Shown: positions 8,735 through 18,578 of the stretch, piece by piece
Layout: each line of letters starts with the position of its first letter
How positions within the stretch are numbered: position 1 is the stretch's first letter
Source: Deltaproteobacteria bacterium
GTDB taxonomy: Bacteria > Myxococcota_A > UBA9042
NCBI GenBank assembly: GCA_016218865.1
Contig: JACRCU010000484.1
Location: 1 to 56,654 of the forward strand
Length of the DNA stretch: 56,654 bases
Direction of reading: 5' to 3'
Position numbers and translations under genes: made by a program
The notes under the pieces: model-generated
Told to the model about the DNA's origin: nothing
Databases searched by the model: none
Seen by the model: only the letters and a program-made list of their open reading frames with translations

Positions 8735-10006
8735 TTACAAGCCGGCCGACCCCGCTGGCGGCAGGAGCGTCACCACCGACTCCAGGTGTACCGTCCACAC
8801 AAAAGCATCTATCAAAGCCGCCTGTTGCACAACCCAGCCCGCCTTGCGCAGCGGGCCGAGGTCGCGCACCAGCTTGTCGAGCGCGCAGGATACGTAGATG
8901 AGCCCCGCTGGCTGCAGGCGGGCCGCCGCGGCACACACTTCGGGCGCACCCTGTCGGCCCGGATCGAGTAGCCAGATTTCGCTGGGTTGTGTGGGCAGCG
9001 CCGCGCGCTCGGCCTGGGCGCAGACCACCTCGACGCGGTCGCTCAAGCCGGCGGCCGCGACGGAGCGCCGCAGGCGTCGCACGGCGTCCACATCGGCCTC
9101 GACCGCGCGGACGCTGGCGCCCCGCTGCAGGAACATTCCGGTGAAGTTGCCGGATCCGGCATAGAATTCCTGGACGTAGCTGGGCGGCGCCAAGCCGTCG
9201 AGCGCCCGCGCAACCTGCTCCCGCAAGGCGCGGTTGCCGTGGGCACTGGCCTGGCAGAAACCGGCGGCGTCGGTGGCCACAGTTAGCGGACCGTCGACCT
9301 CGGGCAGGTCGACCTCGCCCAGGCCCCAGCGGTCGGCGTGACGGCCAATCTGCAGTTGCAGGCCGACCACGCCCAGCGCGCCGGCCAACTCGGCCGCCGG
9401 CGGCACCGCCGCACCGGTGGGACGGCCAGTCAAGTCGGCGATCACCCCCTGCCTGCCCAGCACCGCCCGCAGTTCACCGCGGTCCAGGTAAGGGCCCAGG
9501 ACGGCGCCGGCGCGGGCCCGCAGGTGCTCCAGCTCGGGCGCGAGGACCGCGCAGGCGGCGTCGGCCACCAGCACATCGGACTGGCTGCGCAAGAACCCAG
9601 CCCCCAGGCCATCTTGCCGCATGCGCAAGTGCAGGCGGGTGCGGCGGCGGTGGCCGCGCGGCTCGACCGCTGCCAGGGCGATCGCCGCGGTCGGCAGGCC
9701 CAAAGCCCGCGCCAGCTGGGCCCTTTTCCACTCGCGCTGGCGCTCGAGGTCCCAGCGCTGCAGCCCGCAACCGCCGCACTCGTCGAACACGGCACAGGCG
9801 GGGGCGCACCGCTGCGGCGACTCGGCCACGACCTGGAAGGCGCCGGCACGCAACACCCCGCGCTGCTTGGTCAATTGCTCGATGCGCAGCCGGTCGCCCG
9901 GCACGACGCCAGCGGCAAGCACCACAGGGCCATCGGGATGGCGGACGATACCGTCGCCCAGGCCCCCCAGGTCAGCGACGTCAGCCTCGAAGGGACAGTC
10001 AATCAC
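8735..10006 (-). CDS. TrmA/RlmD-family class I SAM-dependent RNA (uracil-5-)methyltransferase
   Basis: Fe-S Cys cluster motif (CAPACAVFDECGGCGLQ), SAM-binding region (YVQEFYAGSGNFTGMFL), catalytic YVSC and terminal HLESVVTLLP. Confidence 0.85.
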   Translation of the reverse strand: MIDCPFEADVADLGGLGDGIVRHPDGPVVLAAGVVPGDRLRIEQLTKQRGVLRAGAFQVVAESPQRCAPACAVFDECGGCGLQRWDLERQREWKRAQLARALGLPTAAIALAAVEPRGHRRRTRLHLRMRQDGLGAGFLRSQSDVLVADAACAVLAPELEHLRARAGAVLGPYLDRGELRAVLGRQGVIADLTGRPTGAAVPPAAELAGALGVVGLQLQIGRHADRWGLGEVDLPEVDGPLTVATDAAGFCQASAHGNRALREQVARALDGLAPPSYVQEFYAGSGNFTGMFLQRGASVRAVEADVDAVRRLRRSVAAAGLSDRVEVVCAQAERAALPTQPSEIWLLDPGRQGAPEVCAAAARLQPAGLIYVSCALDKLVRDLGPLRKAGWVVQQAALIDAFVWTVHLESVVTLLPPAGSAGL

Positions 10007-10085
10007 GGTGCGATCGCCAAGGTGGAGTGGCTGCGGCGGCGAGCGTCCACGTTGGGCGGGACCTCAGCGGCAGAGGACGGACCCG

Positions 10086-11603
10086 CTAGGTCGCGCCGCG
10101 GACGCCGCCCAAAGCGTCGATGAGCCGCAGCATCTCGGTCGCGTGGGCGTCGAAGGCCTTGCGATCGCGAGCCGGCAGGGCCGGTTCCAGTACTTCGCCC
10201 AGCCCGGTCGGATCCAGATAGGCGCCGTTCTTCTTGACGCCGAAGTGCAGGTGCGGCCCAGTCGAGCGGCCAGTCGTGCCGACCTGACCGATGACCTGGC
10301 CCTTGCGCACGCTGTCGCCCGCCTTCAGGTTGGTGGCGAAGCGGTGCAAGTGCATGTATTCGGTCACGTAGCCGTCTACGTGGCGCAGACGCACCATATT
10401 GCCGGCGGCGCCAGCCCGGTGGGCCGAGACCAGCGTGCCGTCGGCCGCAGCATAGATCGGCGTGCCGGTCGCGGCCGCAAAGTCCACACCGTAGTGGGCC
10501 TTCATGCGGTGCAGGATCGGGTGCAGGCGCATCCCGAAGCCCGAGGTGCGGTTGCCCACGCGCAGCGGCTGGCGCAGGAACATCGCTTCCAAGCTCTGAC
10601 CGTCCAAGCCGAAGTAGCCGGCGGCCCCGCGCTCGTCGTCGAAGAACACGGCCGTGGTGCGCTGGCCGGCCGGAGTGCGAATGTCCACCGCCGCCACGTC
10701 CAGGTAGCGGACCAGCTGATCGCCGTCGACCAACTTGTCGACCACCAGGCGCAACTCGTCGCCGGTCTTGAGGTCCACCGCGGGATGCAGACGATCCGAA
10801 AGAATCACAGCCAGTTGCGCAGCCAGGGCCTCGCCCTCGCCGCAGCGCTGCAGCGACGCTTCCAGGCTGCCGACGATGCCGCAGCGCACGGCCTGACGCA
10901 GCAAGGTGCCCGGCATGCCGCCTTCTTCGGCTACATAGCGATCGCCGCGGCGCTCGATGGTCACGCCCTCGCCGCTCGCCGGCGCAATCACCAGGGAGTG
11001 CAGCGCGCCCGCGTCCATCACGGCCACCGGCCGCAGGCGCGCCCACAGGCGCCAGCCGGCCTGCAGGTGCTCGGGCTTGCGCAGCGTGGAATAGGCCTCG
11101 ATCACCTCGCGCTGCGCCGCGCCATTGATGTCGAGATGGGCCAGGGCCAGACCAAGGCTTTCGCCGGGTTGCACGACCCAGCTGCGGGTGCGCTCGCTGG
11201 TGGCGGCGGGCTGGGAACCGGCCATCGGCGCCTGTACGCGGGGTGCGGGGCTGGCCGCTGCCGCCGTGCCTGCAACGGCGTCGCCGCGCGCTCCGCCAGT
11301 GTGCCCCAGATCGGCATTGGCTTCGGCGGTGGCGGGCAAAGCCGCCGCAGCGTGCAGTGCCGACAGGCGCTCAAGCGGCTCCATGGGCGTCAGCTCGGGC
11401 GCAGAGTGCCACAACGACCAGAGGTTGGTGGCCACTACGCCCAGGACCACCACTGCGCCAGCCAGGCTGGGCCACAGGGCACCGCGGCCACCGCGCGCCA
11501 AGCCACGGCCAAGGGCACCGGTGCGGTAAGCGCTTGAGGTGTGGGCGATTTTCAGGGGCACTGGCACTCCAATGTGGGGGATTCGGCCGGGCGAAGGTGA
11601 CAC
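10086..11603 (-). CDS. M23-family metallopeptidase, membrane-anchored, with LysM/OapA-like N-terminal part
   Basis: GFGMRLHPILHRMKAHYGVDFAAATGTPIYAAADG...GPHLHFGVKKNG; N-terminal TM (LAGAVVVLGVVATNLWSLW). Start codon uncertain. Confidence 0.88.
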   Translation of the reverse strand: MSPSPGRIPHIGVPVPLKIAHTSSAYRTGALGRGLARGGRGALWPSLAGAVVVLGVVATNLWSLWHSAPELTPMEPLERLSALHAAAALPATAEANADLGHTGGARGDAVAGTAAAASPAPRVQAPMAGSQPAATSERTRSWVVQPGESLGLALAHLDINGAAQREVIEAYSTLRKPEHLQAGWRLWARLRPVAVMDAGALHSLVIAPASGEGVTIERRGDRYVAEEGGMPGTLLRQAVRCGIVGSLEASLQRCGEGEALAAQLAVILSDRLHPAVDLKTGDELRLVVDKLVDGDQLVRYLDVAAVDIRTPAGQRTTAVFFDDERGAAGYFGLDGQSLEAMFLRQPLRVGNRTSGFGMRLHPILHRMKAHYGVDFAAATGTPIYAAADGTLVSAHRAGAAGNMVRLRHVDGYVTEYMHLHRFATNLKAGDSVRKGQVIGQVGTTGRSTGPHLHFGVKKNGAYLDPTGLGEVLEPALPARDRKAFDAHATEMLRLIDALGGVRGAT

Positions 11604-11770
11604 TTCTCCGACTATCTGTCAACCGCAACCCGACCTCGCGATGGGGCCGAACCGGGCAGTGATCGTCGTACTGTGGGCTCGGCGCGCACCTGTCGCCCCT
11701 TGCCGAAGGGGGGAGCGAGGCATAGGCTGCGATCAGGCGGCCGGTTCCGGCGGCCCGCGGAAGGGCGGCT

Positions 11771-14014
11771 GTGGCACAGGGACGGTCTCTGCTGAAAAAC
11801 CTGCTCCGTCATCGCATTGTCACGTCGACTTGCGCGGCGGCTGCGCTCCTGTCCCAGGGGTGCGGCGGGCCCACCAACGCGGCCACTGTGGCCGATGCAC
11901 AGGCGTCGGACGCGACTGCCGCGGGCGATTCGCTTGCAGATACCATCCTATGGACGGATTCTGGCGACGGGGACCAGGCCGCCACGGCAGACGACGGCGC
12001 GGCCACCACCGATCTGCCCGGTGATCTGGGCCCGGCCGATGCGACGGCCGACCAAGGGCCCGCACCCGATGCCGCCGCCGACGCAGACGCGGGATCCGCC
12101 CCAGACGCGGCCGCCTTGGACACGGCGCCGGACGCCGCCCCGACCGACACGGCGAGCCCGATCGCCCTGGACGGCAACTCGCCGGCCCAGTTCGGCGGCA
12201 GCCTGAACACCTGGAACGTGCTGCCCACCAGCGCCATCGTGGCGGTGGGCAAGCCGCCGTTCAAGCCCGGCCAACCGCCCAATCCCTATCCGAATTACTC
12301 GGCGGGGCTCATCGACGATCTGACCGGCGACGGCGTGGCAGACCTGCTGCTGTTTGCCCAGTCCGGCGATGCGCGGGTGGTGACCGGGCCGGTGGGCCCG
12401 AGCGCGTCCGTCGCCAAGCTGCAGGGCCAGCCAGACCAGGACCCGCGGGTCCACTCGGCGGCGCTGTGGATGCGCCCGGACGGTACCCGCTACGCGCTGT
12501 TGGCCGGCTCGCAACTGCACGCCTGGCGCTGGACGGGCAGCACTTGGGTCGACGAAGGGGAAACTTTTGGTGTGCCCGAGGCCGGTTCCAATGCCCGCCA
12601 CTGCGTGAGCACCGTCGACTTGGACAGCGACGGCCTGCTGGACCTGCTGGAGTGCCGCTACCAGTGCGATCCGGGCGCCGCCCACCGCGCCTGGATCGAC
12701 CGGGGCGATGGACTGCTGGTGGACAAGACCGCGACCTTTGGCCTGGTCGGCAGCGGCGCGGCCTGGAACGCCGGCGCCTTCGATCTGCACGACGACGGCC
12801 AACTGGACATCGTGTGGATGCACGACGGCTGCGCCAACCCGAACAACACCCAGGCGCTGTACGAGAACAAGGGCCGCGACGGCGCCGGGCAGGTGCTGTT
12901 CGAACGCGTGCAGCCAAACCCGCTGTTCGACTTCCCCAAGGCGCCGATGCCGTACACGTCGCCGATGGGCTGCGACAACGCTGATTTTGACGGCGACGGC
13001 CACCTGGACCTGGCGATCGCCAACGTGGGGCTGATCTATCCGCTGGAAACGGCGATGAAATACCTGATGACCGAGGATCCCGACATCCCGCGGCTGGCGC
13101 AGAACAACCTGCTGCTGCAGAAGGCGGACGGGAGCTTCAGCGACGCAGGCCTCAAGGCTGGGCTGAAGTCGCTGGTGGACCCGCAAAAGGGCCTGGACAT
13201 CACGGTATGGGGCATCGGCGCCTGGGATTTCGACCGCGACGGCTGGGTCGACTTGGCCTATGCCGCCGCGCCGGATGCCGACTCGTACGAGAACCAGCTG
13301 CGCGGGCCGATGCGGCCGCTGCTGCTGCGCAACCAGGGCAATGCCAGCTTCGTCTCGGTCAGCGACAGCCTGAACCTGCCGCAGCCGGAGCTGGCCAATA
13401 CCCTGGCCCTGGGCGATCTGGACGGCGACGGCGACCAGGACTGGGTGCTGGGGCAACTGGCCGCGCCGCCGATCGTGCTGCAAAACCAAATCACTACGCC
13501 CTTCCATGAGTTGCGCGTGCAACTGCGGGGCCGGCTAAGCAACCCGCTGGGCGTCGGCGCGCGCATCACCGTGACCGCCGGCCAGGTGGCGCGGACGCGT
13601 TTGCACGGCACCACGGGCACTTTTGCGACCCACCACCAGCTGCTGAGCGCGTTCGGCCTGGGCACAGCGACCGCAGCACAGGTCCAGGTGCGCTGGCCGT
13701 CGGGCCGGGTGCAGGATCTGGGCACGGTTGCGGCCGACCAGACGCTGAACGTCGAGGAGCCGGACACGCTGCAACTGTCGGCGCGGACGGGCAAAATCGG
13801 CACAACTTTTGAAGTGGAGCTGGGCCTGGGCGCGCAGCCGCAGGTCGAGCTGGTGCCGCCGGGGGTGCTGGCGTGGGCGTCGCCACTGCAGTGCGACAGC
13901 GCCCTGAAATGCAAAGGCAAGCTGGTTGCGCAAAACGTCGGGACGGGCTATCTCAAGCTAGCAGTGGCCGGCCAGACGCTGGCGGTGTGGCCCAAGCTGA
14001 CGGTGCTGCCCTAG
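11771..14014 (+). CDS. Lipoprotein with FG-GAP/VCBS repeats and C-terminal ASPIC/UnbV-like domain
   Basis: Lipobox-like LLSQGC; Asp/Ala-rich linker; DFDGDGHLDLAIANV, DFDRDGWVDLAYAA, DLDGDGDQDWVLGQL; C-terminal GVGARITVTAG...TRLHGTTGTFATHHQ...VQVRWPSGRVQDLG. Confidence 0.8.
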   Translation: MAQGRSLLKNLLRHRIVTSTCAAAALLSQGCGGPTNAATVADAQASDATAAGDSLADTILWTDSGDGDQAATADDGAATTDLPGDLGPADATADQGPAPDAAADADAGSAPDAAALDTAPDAAPTDTASPIALDGNSPAQFGGSLNTWNVLPTSAIVAVGKPPFKPGQPPNPYPNYSAGLIDDLTGDGVADLLLFAQSGDARVVTGPVGPSASVAKLQGQPDQDPRVHSAALWMRPDGTRYALLAGSQLHAWRWTGSTWVDEGETFGVPEAGSNARHCVSTVDLDSDGLLDLLECRYQCDPGAAHRAWIDRGDGLLVDKTATFGLVGSGAAWNAGAFDLHDDGQLDIVWMHDGCANPNNTQALYENKGRDGAGQVLFERVQPNPLFDFPKAPMPYTSPMGCDNADFDGDGHLDLAIANVGLIYPLETAMKYLMTEDPDIPRLAQNNLLLQKADGSFSDAGLKAGLKSLVDPQKGLDITVWGIGAWDFDRDGWVDLAYAAAPDADSYENQLRGPMRPLLLRNQGNASFVSVSDSLNLPQPELANTLALGDLDGDGDQDWVLGQLAAPPIVLQNQITTPFHELRVQLRGRLSNPLGVGARITVTAGQVARTRLHGTTGTFATHHQLLSAFGLGTATAAQVQVRWPSGRVQDLGTVAADQTLNVEEPDTLQLSARTGKIGTTFEVELGLGAQPQVELVPPGVLAWASPLQCDSALKCKGKLVAQNVGTGYLKLAVAGQTLAVWPKLTVLP

Positions 14015-14036
14015 TCGCCAGGGCGCGAGGATTGCG

Positions 14037-15194
14037 ATGTCCCAGGAATTTGCCCAGGCTACGGTGGACGAACAGGGCCGGCCGCAGCTGCGCGTCGACG
14101 GCGGGCTGGTGGTGGCGCACACCCACCTCTACTCGGCCCTGGCGCGGGGAATGCCGCCGGCGAGCCCGCCGCCTGGCAATTTTTTCGAGATCCTGCAGCG
14201 GGTTTGGTGGCGTCTGGACCGCGCCCTGGATCGCGACGGTCTAGCGGCCGCGGCGCAGTGGGGTCTGGCCGAGGCGGTGGGACGCGGCGCCACCTGCGTC
14301 ATCGACCACCACGAATCGCCTGGGTTCATCGAGGGTTCGCTGGATGTGATCGCCGATGCGATGCAGGAACTGGGGGTGCGCGGCGCCGTGGCCTACGGCA
14401 TCACCGCCCGCAACTTCGGGTCGGCCGAGTGGCGCGCCGGTCTGGCAGAAAACATCCGATTTCTAAAGACCAATCGCCGCCCGCTGGTGCGCGGTCTGGT
14501 CGGCATCCACGCCGCCTTCACGGTGCCGGATCAGGCCCTGCGGGAAGCGGCGCAAGTGGCGCGGGATTTTGGCGTGGGCCTGCATGTGCACGTGGCCGAG
14601 GACGCCATGGATCGCGACGCGTTGGAGCGGCTGGCGGCGGCCGACGCACTGGTGCCGGGCTCGGTGTTCGGCCACGGGGTGCACGCCACGCCCGAGCAGG
14701 TGCAGCTGGCCGCCCAGAGCGGCGTGTGGTGGGTGCACAACCCGCGCTCGAACGCCATGAATCGCGTGGGCTATGCCGAGCTGGGGGCGGCGGGCGCCCA
14801 GGTGGCGCTGGGCACCGACGGTATGGACGGCGACATGCTCGCCGAGGCGCGGGCAGCCATGCAACTGAGCAGCGCGACGGGGCATTCTCTGGATCCGCTC
14901 GATCGGCTGCGCGCGGGACAGGCGCTGGCCCGGCAGCTGTTCGGTGGGTGCGACGACGCCACCGTGTTCGACTACGCGCCGCCGACGCCGCTGCACCCGG
15001 GCAACGTGGCCGGCCACCTGTTGTTCGGTCATCCGCGCGTCAGCGCCGTGCAGGTCGACGGCCGGCGCCTGACTTTGGAACACAGCGAGCTTGCAGCGAA
15101 AGTTCGCCCCGAAGCCATGCGAATGTGGCAGATCATGGCCGGTCTGCAGGCCGAGCCCGAGCATGGCCTTTTGCTGCAGCGCCTGCAAAGCTAG
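14037..15194 (+). CDS. ssnA: SsnA-like metal-dependent amidohydrolase
   Basis: HTHLYSALARGM, FFEILQRVWWRLDRALDRDGL, CVIDHHESPGFIEGSL, VFGHGVHATPEQ, LGTDGMDGDM; adjacent to a YgfK-like gene, as in known ssnA-ygfK clusters. Confidence 0.75.
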   Translation: MSQEFAQATVDEQGRPQLRVDGGLVVAHTHLYSALARGMPPASPPPGNFFEILQRVWWRLDRALDRDGLAAAAQWGLAEAVGRGATCVIDHHESPGFIEGSLDVIADAMQELGVRGAVAYGITARNFGSAEWRAGLAENIRFLKTNRRPLVRGLVGIHAAFTVPDQALREAAQVARDFGVGLHVHVAEDAMDRDALERLAAADALVPGSVFGHGVHATPEQVQLAAQSGVWWVHNPRSNAMNRVGYAELGAAGAQVALGTDGMDGDMLAEARAAMQLSSATGHSLDPLDRLRAGQALARQLFGGCDDATVFDYAPPTPLHPGNVAGHLLFGHPRVSAVQVDGRRLTLEHSELAAKVRPEAMRMWQIMAGLQAEPEHGLLLQRLQS

Positions 15195-15227
15195 CGAGCG
15201 CCGCACCGGCACAGCGAGGACAAGCAC

Positions 15228-17144
15228 ATGGCGGAACTGCGACCGATTGGCTTGGGCGATCTGCTCGGCCGCCTGCAGCGCGAGTGGCCGAGCAAGCAGC
15301 GCCTGTTCGACATGGAAGGCGGCGATTTCTGGCGCGGTTCGCCGCTGGACCTGGGCGTGGCGGTCCACGGTCAGCGCGCCAGTACCCCGGTGGGGCCGGC
15401 GGCGGGTCCGCACAGCCAGCTGGCGCAGAACATCGCCATGGCCTGGCTGGCCGGCTCGCGGATCGTCGAGCTCAAGACGGTGCAGATCAACGATCAGCTA
15501 GTCATTCCAAGACCTTGTATCGACGTGCAGACCGTCGGCTTCAACGTCGAGTGGTCGCAGGAGCTGCGTCTGGAGCAGTCGGCTCTGGAGTACGCCAAGG
15601 CCTGGGTGCTGGTGCACGCGCTGGCGGCGTGGAACCCGCTTGGGCTCAAAACCAGCGAACTGGACACGGTCTTTGACCTGTCGGTCGGCTACTCGCTGGC
15701 CGGCGTGCAGAGCGAGCGGGTGGCGCGCTGGATCGACGGCCTGCGCGACGGCCGGGCGCTGATCGCGCAGGCCAGGCAGCAGGTCCCCAGCGAACTGCAG
15801 CACTTGGTTCAGGTGCCGGTACCGGATTGCGTGAGCCGGACCCTGACGCTGTCGACCTTCCACGGCTGCCCGGCCGACGAGATCGAGAAGATCGCCGAGC
15901 ACCTGCTGGTCGCCCACGACCTGGACGTGGTGCTCAAGCTCAACCCGACGCTGCTGGGCCACGACTTCGTCGCGCACACCCTGAACGACGTGCTGGGCTA
16001 CAAGGAACTGCGGGTGCGGCCCGACGATTTTGCCCACGACCTGCAGTGGCCCGACGCGCTGGCGCTGATCGGTCGGTTGCGCGCGGTGGCCGAGCGGCAG
16101 GGTCGCGCCCTGGGCGTCAAGGTCAGCAACACGCTGGTGGTCGAGAATCACAAGGACTTCTTCCCCAAGACCGAGAAGGTCATGTACCTGTCCGGCCAGC
16201 CGCTGCATGTGCTGACCAGCGAGCTGGGCGCCCGCGTGGATGCGGCGCTGAATCACGAAGTTCCGCTGTCGTTCTCGGCAGGTGTCGACGCGGTGAACTT
16301 CGCCGAGGTGGTGGCCTGCGGTTTCGTCCCCGTGACCGTGTGCACCGCCCTGTTGCGCCCGGGCGGCTACGGGCGGCTGCCCAAGTACCTGGCGCGGCTG
16401 CAGAGCGACATGGAGAAGCTGGGCGTGGCCGACCTGCCGGCCTATGTGGCCGCCAAGGACGCCGGCAAGCCTGGGCAATTCCTGCAGGACTACGCCAAGC
16501 GGGTGCCGACCGAGGCGCGCTACGCCGCCGCCAAGAACGCGTCGATCCCGCGGCGCTTGGCCAAGGATCTGCAGTACTTCGACTGTGTCGACTGCGGCAA
16601 GTGCGTGCCGGTGTGCCCCAACGGCGCCAACTTCGCGCTGAAGGTGATGCCGCGCCAGCTGTCGGGCGACGTGCTGGTGGTGCAGGCGTCCGGGCAGGTG
16701 ACGGTAGAGGCCGGCCCCGTGCAAGTGCTGGCCGCGGCGCGGCAATTCCTCAATTTTGCCGATGCCTGCAACGAGTGCGGCAACTGCGACGTCTTCTGCC
16801 CCGAGGTGGGCGGGCCGTACCGGGTCAAGCCGCGCTTCTTCAGCAGCGAAGCCAGCTTGCACGAGTCGCCGCACCTCGACGGGCTGTGGGCGCAGTCGGC
16901 CACGGCCGCGCTGGGGCGCATCGACGGCCAGCAGGTGCGGGTCGCGCGCGAGGGCACACACCTCCTTGTAGATGATGGGCAAATTCAGGCACGGCTCGAC
17001 GCGGCGACCGGCGCGGTGCTGTCGGCCAGCTGTGCCGAGACGGCGGCGGCGGGGCATCGGTTGCCGGCGTGGCGGGCCGCGGCGCTGGGGCTGCTCCTCG
17101 ACCTGGCGCTGCAGGAGCCGACCTCGGTGCAAGTACCGGAGTAA
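15228..17144 (+). CDS. YgfK-like protein: DHOD-like TIM-barrel domain plus two 4Fe-4S-type Cys motifs
   Basis: STPVGPAAGPHSQLAQNIAMAWLAGSRIVELKTVQ; TLSTFHGCPADEIEKIAEHLL; FDCVDCGKCVPVCPNGANF; CNECGNCDVFCPEVGGPY. Confidence 0.75.
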   Translation: MAELRPIGLGDLLGRLQREWPSKQRLFDMEGGDFWRGSPLDLGVAVHGQRASTPVGPAAGPHSQLAQNIAMAWLAGSRIVELKTVQINDQLVIPRPCIDVQTVGFNVEWSQELRLEQSALEYAKAWVLVHALAAWNPLGLKTSELDTVFDLSVGYSLAGVQSERVARWIDGLRDGRALIAQARQQVPSELQHLVQVPVPDCVSRTLTLSTFHGCPADEIEKIAEHLLVAHDLDVVLKLNPTLLGHDFVAHTLNDVLGYKELRVRPDDFAHDLQWPDALALIGRLRAVAERQGRALGVKVSNTLVVENHKDFFPKTEKVMYLSGQPLHVLTSELGARVDAALNHEVPLSFSAGVDAVNFAEVVACGFVPVTVCTALLRPGGYGRLPKYLARLQSDMEKLGVADLPAYVAAKDAGKPGQFLQDYAKRVPTEARYAAAKNASIPRRLAKDLQYFDCVDCGKCVPVCPNGANFALKVMPRQLSGDVLVVQASGQVTVEAGPVQVLAAARQFLNFADACNECGNCDVFCPEVGGPYRVKPRFFSSEASLHESPHLDGLWAQSATAALGRIDGQQVRVAREGTHLLVDDGQIQARLDAATGAVLSASCAETAAAGHRLPAWRAAALGLLLDLALQEPTSVQVPE

Positions 17145-17269
17145 TTGGCTGTTCATTGGCAGTTGGCGGCGGTGCATGGCAGTGCTAGCATGGCCGGGCG
17201 GCCGCAGGGTCCGCGCGGCAGTGGCATCGGCGCAGGATCCAAGATCGGCGCAGTAGGGAAAGGTGTGGC

Positions 17270-17779
17270 ATGGTCCGGCTTCGCACGATGGCTTCCCGGT
17301 TGACGTTCCTGGCTCTTTTGGCCGGCGCGTGGCTGCTGCTGGCGGGCTTCCGGCCGTTTTCGCCGATCCAGACGGTGTGCCCCAACTGCCCGGAAAAGGG
17401 CGACAAGGTCGTGCTACCCGACGGGCGCATCCTGGTTGCCAACGTCGTCGCCAAGAATCAGGACGGCTGGGTGATCGAGCGCTACGGCGAGCTGCGCTTC
17501 GTCCAGTTCGCCGAGGTCAAGAAGGTGGAGTGGTCGGCGGGCGCCGAGCCGCGCGGCCTGGACGGCTACGACCAGATTCTGCTGAAGAACAAAGAGCAAA
17601 CCGTGTTGCACGGCACGCTGATCCAGGTAGAGGCCGGCAAGCCGATGGCGCTGCGCAGCCCGCGCGGCAACGTCTATACGGTGATCAGCTCGGCCGCACT
17701 GCTCTATTACCAGCGCGGTCAGCGGCGCGCGCCGCCCAAGGACCCGTCGGCGCCCGAAGTTCCGCACGCCGCGCCCTAA
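17270..17779 (+). CDS. Small secreted/membrane-anchored hypothetical protein
   Basis: Signal-like N-terminus (LTFLALLAGAWLLLAGF), followed by CPNCPEKGDKVVLPDGRILVANVVAKNQDGW. ATG at 17288 is an alternative start. Confidence 0.55.
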   Translation: MVRLRTMASRLTFLALLAGAWLLLAGFRPFSPIQTVCPNCPEKGDKVVLPDGRILVANVVAKNQDGWVIERYGELRFVQFAEVKKVEWSAGAEPRGLDGYDQILLKNKEQTVLHGTLIQVEAGKPMALRSPRGNVYTVISSAALLYYQRGQRRAPPKDPSAPEVPHAAP

Positions 17780-17795
17780 AGGCCTGAAGTCCATC

Positions 17796-18578
17796 ATGAA
17801 AGACTTGCTCCTGACTGTGGATGTTGGCAACACCAACACCGTGCTCGGCGTCTACCGCGGCGCCGAGCTGCTCGACCACTTTCGCCTGGAAAGTCGCCGA
17901 GGTATGACCACCGACGAGGCGATGGTGCTGGTCGGCCAGCTCATGCACCACAAGGGCTACGACACCCGCGACCTGGGCGCGGCGGTGGTCGGCTCGGTAG
18001 TTCCACAATTGACCACGGTTTTCGCGGACGTATGCAGCCGAGCGCTGGGGCATCCCGCACTGGTGGTGGGGCCCGGCACCCGCACCGGCATGCCGATCCT
18101 GGTCGACAACCCCAAGGAAGTGGGCGCCGACCGCATCGTCAACGCCATAGCCGCCTTCGCCATCTACAAAGGCCCGTGCATCGTTGTGGATTTTGGCACC
18201 GCCACCACCTTCGACGTGGTGAACGCCAAGGGCCAGTACCTGGGCGGCGTGATCGTGCCGGGCATCGGCATCAGCGCCGACGCGCTCTTTGCCCGGGCGG
18301 CCAAGTTGCCGCGCGTGGAAATTACCTTGCCGCCCAGCGTGATCGGCCGCACCACCGTGCAAGCGATCCAGTCGGGGCTGGTGTACGGCTACGTGGGCCT
18401 GGTCGACGGGCTGTGCACACGGCTGCGCCAAGCGATGGGCGTGCCCGACGCGCCGGTCTGCGCCACTGGCGGGTTGGCCAACCTCATCGGCGCCGAGAGC
18501 GCCTGCATCGGCGACGTGCTGGAATTCCTTACGCTCGACGGCCTGCGCATGGTGTGGGAGCGCAACCGCGATGAGTAG
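17796..18578 (+). CDS. coaX: Type III pantothenate kinase
   Basis: LTVDVGNTNTVLGVYRG; NPKEVGADRIVNAIAAF; CIVVDFGTATTFDVV; YLGGVIVPGIGISADALFARAAKLPRV. Confidence 0.95.
   Translation: MKDLLLTVDVGNTNTVLGVYRGAELLDHFRLESRRGMTTDEAMVLVGQLMHHKGYDTRDLGAAVVGSVVPQLTTVFADVCSRALGHPALVVGPGTRTGMPILVDNPKEVGADRIVNAIAAFAIYKGPCIVVDFGTATTFDVVNAKGQYLGGVIVPGIGISADALFARAAKLPRVEITLPPSVIGRTTVQAIQSGLVYGYVGLVDGLCTRLRQAMGVPDAPVCATGGLANLIGAESACIGDVLEFLTLDGLRMVWERNRDE

Noticed and set aside
11948-13522. 524-aa antisense ORF opposite the FG-GAP lipoprotein
   Set aside because: Shadow frame, compositionally biased; DxDGDGxxD repeats are on the plus strand.
15498-17177. 559-aa antisense ORF opposite the ygfK-like gene
   Set aside because: Shadow frame; Fe-S and DHOD motifs belong to the plus strand.
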